Positions 59,480 through 64,000 of a DNA stretch of 64,000 nt are shown in pieces (position 1 is the first letter of the stretch; each line of letters opens with the position of its first letter). The stretch comes from Tillus elongatus (Eukaryota; Arthropoda; Insecta; Coleoptera; Cleridae): positions 84,083,835-84,147,834 of the forward strand of contig OZ023268.1 in assembly GCA_964006375.1 (NCBI GenBank), given 5' to 3'. The translations under genes and the position numbers were made by a program. The notes under the pieces are model-generated. The model did not search any database, was not told the DNA's origin, and saw nothing but the letters and a program-made list of their open reading frames with translations.

Positions 59480-60810
59480 TTGCCGCTAGGTTTATTTGAT
59501 TTTCATATTTTTGATATGTTTGTTTAAAGCTTTAAACATCTCTTTATATTTTGTGGCTAGTAGTTGAGCTAGGTAAAGGTTTTATTAACAGAGTGATTTT
59601 GGATAATTAACGTAAATTGTTCTGTTTCGTTCTTTCTTAATATACATGATAACATGAGATGTTTGATATCCCCATATCCCATACACTCACTATACGGACT
59701 GTCTTTTAATTTAATTTTAAACAAATAGGCTGGACATAATGCATGATTAGTTCTTAAACGACATATATTTTTTGTTTCCTCTTTTGAGAAGTTTCCATAA
59801 TAAAACCACGATTTGGAGGGGAGATCTGGTGGAATATGCTTATACATTTCCCTAACTTTATCAGATGTATATTCTATTTGCCATAGTTGTTACTGTCTTT
59901 TTGTAATCATACTATAGAAATCTGAATATGGAGTTTTGTATTCCGCCTTCTCATCCCTCTCCATTGACATCTTAGCAATGTCATCAACAGTCTCATTGTG
60001 TTGTATGCCACAATGATCCTTTAACCATGCTGTAGTTACAAGTTGGTCGCTACTTTTCATATAATGTATTTTATCAACAATTAACTGAATTACATGATTC
60101 CCAATGGGGTGAAAACACACATTCTTAATTTTTTGAACAGCGCATTTACTATCTGTTATAATTGTGGCTTGGTTTATTTGTTTCTCTTCACTATGGTCAA
60201 GGGCTTATTTTATTGAAATTAGTTCCGCCGTGTATATAGGCGTGTTGCTCTAAAAGAAGCATTTTTTGTTTGTTGGAAATAGGATCGTACCAAGCACAGT
60301 CGGTTTTGTTATCCATTTTGGAACCATCTGTATATATTTCACACGTTTCTGGAAAGAAGCTTTCCAGATCAAGCCTGAACGCTACTTTCTAACTGCCATT
60401 GAGAGATTTTCATAGTCTTGGAGGAAAAATGTATTAATTGATCATCTTACAGATGTAACAACGTTGTGATCTAAATGTAGGTTTTCATGAAAAATCTTAT
60501 CTGCCATATTAAGCAAATGTTCATATGGCTCTACCATTGGTATACTTTTTGCCATTTCTTATGTGTTAGATCGGCAATAAATAATTCATGTATTTTTTAT
60601 TATTGTGTCATTTTTTGGACATAGTTTCAATAAAAAATCTTTCAGTAAGAATATCTCTTGTAAGACTAAATGGCATTTCTTCTGGCCCAGCTATGACTCC
60701 ACAAACTGGTGTTGATCTAAGTAAACCCAACCGTAATCTCAAACACTTATTTTGCACAATGTCTAGTTTTTTGAGATTGGTATTCGCTGCTTGACCATAA
60801 CATATACGTC
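59480..60810 (-). pseudogene. I-like LINE ORF2 relic (RT thumb, RNase H)
   Basis: On the minus strand: SPYGRICYGQAANTNLKKLD then QNKCLRLRLGLLRSTPV (RT thumb) near 60800-60700; EIYTDGSKMDNKTDCAWYDP near 60330 (first RNase H aspartate); TTAWLKDHCGIQHNETVDDI near 60030 (W..GH.G...NE..D box with the glycine changed); and a C-terminal CRLRTNHALCPAYLFKI, SPYSECMGYGDIKHLMLSC Cys/His motif near 59700. The architecture equals that of 11934-13745 but the sequence is another family. Frames are shifted several times and the 5' RT is missing. Confidence 0.8.
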
Positions 60811-60819
60811 CATAGGGTG

Positions 60820-61470
60820 AACCGACTAGTGAATGAACAGCACCCTGTGAATGAACAATCCGGTGAGTATTTATTTATATTAAGAAGTAATCAAGACCAA
60901 TTCACATTTGCCGCTAATTTTCCTCTGAAAGCGCATGTGCATCACAGTGTTCGGTAACGAACATGCTTATAAGACAGTCAGTGCAGTTTAACAGTTGGTT
61001 TCAAAGTGGTGGATACTATTATACGGACTGTGAACGCCATTTTCGTCAAGGTAAGCGAACGCCTAACTTATTTGAAATACTTAGACGAATTACTGTGAAT
61101 TCCAGTATGAAAATTATGTTTCTAAATACATCACGGTTTCAAATTATGGAAAGAACTAAAACATTACATTGACAGTAAATGTTTTTTTTTTCACGTGTTT
61201 AATCACTGGAACGCAATCTATTGAAAATCTAGTGAATGAACGGCCGTTCATTAGCTGGTACTTTTGTGTAAGATTTGAAAATATACGAAAGTGAGCCTTA
61301 ATATACATTACAAAAAGAAGAATCCACGAATGAACTCGGAACTATAAATCCTATGTCAACCAGTAAATGAGCAAGGGCTTTGTCATTCATTAACTGGATT
61401 TTGCGAAGCGTTCATTCACTAGAAACTAGTAAGAAATACGGTGTACGAATTGACTAATGCTTTATTCTCT
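60820..61470. repeat. Subterminal GTGAATGAAC repeats of the pogo-like element
   Basis: CTAGTGAATGAAC occurs at about 60828 and 61229, GTGAATGAACAATCCGG near 60847, and the opposite orientation GTTCATTAGC and GTTCATTCACTAG near 61245 and 61409, with weaker forms (CAGTAAATGAGC, CATTCATTAACTGG) between. They sit directly 5' of the transposase frame and may be its binding sites or part of the 5' terminus. Confidence 0.55.
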
Positions 61471-61482
61471 CGTATTCTTCAG

Positions 61483-63330
61483 ATGAGCAAGAGAAAGAAA
61501 CATTACCAGCGTTTCCTGTATTCCGAAGAGACACTGGCCGTAGCTATTAAGAAATCAGAACAGGAGTGGTATCTCTGAGCGAGGCATCTCGGAGATTTCA
61601 AATCCCAAAATCGAAGTTACATAATAAATTAACCGGAAAAACGCTAAATATTAAGAAAATGGGACCACCATCGATATTAAGCCACGACGAAGAAGCGCGT
61701 TGGAAGAACTGGATACTTTCGAAGGCTGATTTGGACTTTCCAATGCATCCAGACGAAGTTAAAGATTCAGTACAGAAGATTTTGAAAATAGTTGGCCGCA
61801 GCAACCCTTTTGTAAACGACAGGCCTGGGGATAAATGGCTTCATCTATAACTCAAGCGGAAGCCGGATATTTCCAAAAGAAACACAGAGATAATATCGGA
61901 GTCACGCGCCGCCGTTACAGAAAATTGTCTACGGGGATGGTTCTCCGAACCTCACAACTTTTTGAAAACTGAACAGTTACTAGGTATAGTGGAAGATCCT
62001 CGACGCATATGTAATACAGACGAAACCGGAGTTAGAACATATTCAAAATCTGGATTAGTTTTTGCGCTAAAAAGTCAAAAGAATTTGTACGAAGTCGCAT
62101 CGGGCCCCGAAAAAGAATTCATAACCGTTTTTATTGCGCTGCTGGGATCTCTGCACCTCCCATGGTGGTACTTCCGTACAAAAGAGTTCCTAAGGAGTTG
62201 GCTCTCACTGTACCTGATGGCTGGGCGATTGGACGTTCAGATACTGGCTGGATGACCGCTGCAACATTTTTTGAATACGTTGCCAACGTGTTTCACCCAT
62301 GGTTAGTGTCAACAAACACCACATTCCCTATTATATTATTCATCGATGGACATAAGTCCCATTACAATCTAGAACTGTATGAATTCTGCGTGAAAAAATG
62401 GATAATTTTATATTGCTTATATCCGAACGCCACACACATACTCCAGCCTTGCGATGTTGCCATATTCAGACCTTTAAAGATGCAATGGAAGTAAGTTTGC
62501 AGGAACTTCAAACAATGATCTAGTGCCACAACAACCAGGGACAATTTCTGCTCATTGTTCAAAGAAGCGTTTGACAAAGCCAACAAGTCTACTGTAATAC
62601 AGAATGGATTCAGAGTTTGTGGATTGTTTCCACTGTACCCGGATGCTGTGGACTACAGAAAATTTATATCTACTAGGCGTGATGGGATTTTTCCAAAACA
62701 TCGAGAAGAAAATAATCTAATACTTCATGATTATCTGGTAGCAAAGAAAGTCGTGGAACATTTCCTGGGAAAAGTAACAATAAAAAGTTTTGAGAATCAA
62801 TTAAGCCAGGAACATACATCCAGCGATCATAGGGACATGTATTCGTTTTAAAATTTTTGTAATGCTAATATTAGAGAGACTCATGACTGTGTTCCTGAAA
62901 TCCACAAGGACAACATGCACATCGATGACACGGCTTTTGAAATTCCAGCACTTACGGACTCATTTCTGGATAATTTACCAATAGAAATTGATGGTATTTT
63001 ATTCGACCCTATTGAACGTAGTACCTTACAAGGAACTTCAGTTACTGACATAAAAACTGCAATATTAGATGCGGCCGCCACAAATACTATATATAAAAAT
63101 GAAAATCAATATGATAAATCAGAGAGTGGTATTGCAGAATTTGCGAACGAAGTCTGCAACTATATCGTGGAGGTCATCTTAATTTCAGTCTTCCCGATTA
63201 TAGACAACAAAAGGAGCAATGTCAAGGTATCTGCCACAGTTGGCAAAGAAAACAGCGGGCGAGAAAAAAAATTAAATTATTTCAGATATTACTGTAGGAA
63301 CCGGGTCAAATTGTGTTCCAGTACATGAGA
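61483..63330 (+). pseudogene. Pogo/Tigger-like (DDE_1) transposase relic
   Basis: The frame MSKRKKHYQRFLYSEETLAV starts at 61483. After a shift near 61570 comes the psq/CENP-B-type HTH (SLSEASRRFQIPKSKLHNKL) and a second HTH region. The DDE_1 core follows: RRICNTDETGV (first aspartate, ~62010), PDGWAIGRSDTGWMTAATFF, ILFIDGHKSHYNLELYEFC (second aspartate, ~62345) and YPNATHILQPCDVAIFRPLK (third acidic position, ~62450). A tail with NGFRVCGLFPLYPDAVDYRK is typical of insect Tigger-like transposases and jerky-like proteins. At least four frameshifts or stops break it. A domesticated jerky-like host gene is excluded by the breaks. Confidence 0.85.
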
Positions 63331-63533
63331 ATGTTTGAAGAGAGCACCTGCATTGGCCAAAACAAGCACCTGTTGTACAAAAAGCACGAAAACATCAAAC
63401 TATACCTTTTGCTATAACATCACGAAAATGGGTGGAATATCAACAAAACATCGAAAGGCAGAAAACAGAAATGCAAGAAGCTTCACGAAAGAGAAAAATG
63501 GACAGGGACCGCAAGAAAATGGAAAAAAAGCCT

Positions 63534-64000
63534 GGACGCAGCAAGTGCGTTATGGTAGTGAATTTTCATAGAAATGATCTGGCACAAAATATTTTATTAT
63601 AACTTTTTTTTCTTGTAACATAGAAATCTAAATTTTGGTGTATAGTTTACTTTTTATATCGTCAGCCTACCTACCAAATTTGGTTATCATAGATTTTTTA
63701 TTTTTTAAGATAAAATTTTTTTTCAAATGAAAACTCAAAATTTTCCCGTAAAACCTTGTCCGATTTTTTTTATTAACGAACTTGTCAAAGTCATTTACAA
63801 AAGGAAGGTACATGGCAAATTTTATCAAAATCGGCGTATTATTCTTTGAGATAAAAATTTTTTTCGAATGAAAACTCAAAATTTTCCCGGAAAACCTCGT
63901 CCGATTTTCCTGACTAACAAACCTGTCAAAGCCATTTACAAGAGAAAGGTACATACCAAATTTTATTAAAATCGGCTTATTACTTTTTGAGATAAAAATT
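63534..64000 (-). repeat. Element A copy 11, cut by the window end
   Basis: Minus orientation from GGACGCAGCAAGTGCGTTAT. Soon after the terminus it jumps to the body (TACCAAATTTGGTTATCATA), and a ~190-bp body unit is repeated in tandem (TTTTTTTCAAATGAAAACTC, then CAAAATTTTCCCG, at 63718 and 63852). The copy continues beyond the window. Confidence 0.7.

Noticed and set aside
61483..63330. Domesticated jerky/CENP-B-like host gene
   Set aside because: At least four frameshifts or stops interrupt the conserved core, so it is a decayed transposase.

Overview
The window looks like non-genic or intergenic DNA from a repeat-rich, AT-rich insect nuclear genome. I found no intact single-copy host gene. 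Every recognisable coding relic belongs to arthropod-type mobile DNA: Tc1/mariner transposases, I/Jockey/R1-type LINEs, a Penelope-like (GIY-YIG) retroelement, a pogo/Tigger-type transposase and tRNA-derived SINEs. One compact island carries virus-like genes. The insect order cannot be fixed from the sequence alone.

Layout. 1-8 kb: a decayed mariner with matching TIRs (774-2355), two more mariner relics, a duplicated TCTG-microsatellite repeat and two SINE copies. 8-20 kb: LINE relics, nearly all on the minus strand (R1/LOA-like 8.2-10.6 kb, I-like 11.9-13.7 kb, Jockey/CR1-like 16.9-19.0 kb, R1-like 19.0-19.9 kb), with a mariner and a Tc1 relic between them. 21-43 kb and 49-55 kb: about a dozen copies, in both orientations, of one 1.3-1.5 kb repeat called 'element A' here. 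It carries an internal (AT)n tract, a hairpin terminus and a conserved terminal block reading GGACGCAGCAAGTGCGTTAT. One copy holds a 5'-truncated LINE flanked by a 10-bp target-site duplication. A Penelope-like fragment, hammerhead-like motifs and large palindromes lie between copies. 55-64 kb: a LINE relic, a mariner deletion derivative with ~370-bp TIRs, an I-like LINE relic and a pogo/Tigger-like relic.

The most unusual segment is about 44.13-48.77 kb, which abuts a truncated mariner. In order it holds: short tandem repeats; a degenerate integrase fragment fused to a chromodomain (Polinton/Maverick/adintovirus type); a minus-strand KilA-N/MSV199 gene with a DUF3627-like tail (a family of large insect DNA viruses); a divergently oriented secreted matrix metalloproteinase with signal peptide, cysteine switch, zinc site, hinge and hemopexin domain; about five ~97-bp repeats centred on GCGCATGC palindromes; and a CpG-rich block with NRF1-, YY1- and CRE-like sites. 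All three genes are broken by frameshifts or stops. I read the island as an endogenised, decaying virus or giant transposon remnant. The combination of integrase, KilA-N and hemopexin-MMP with repeats at both ends is the best candidate here for something undescribed.

Limits: similarity calls are from memory of family motifs without searches. Boundaries of decayed elements are approximate unless TIRs or TSDs are cited.
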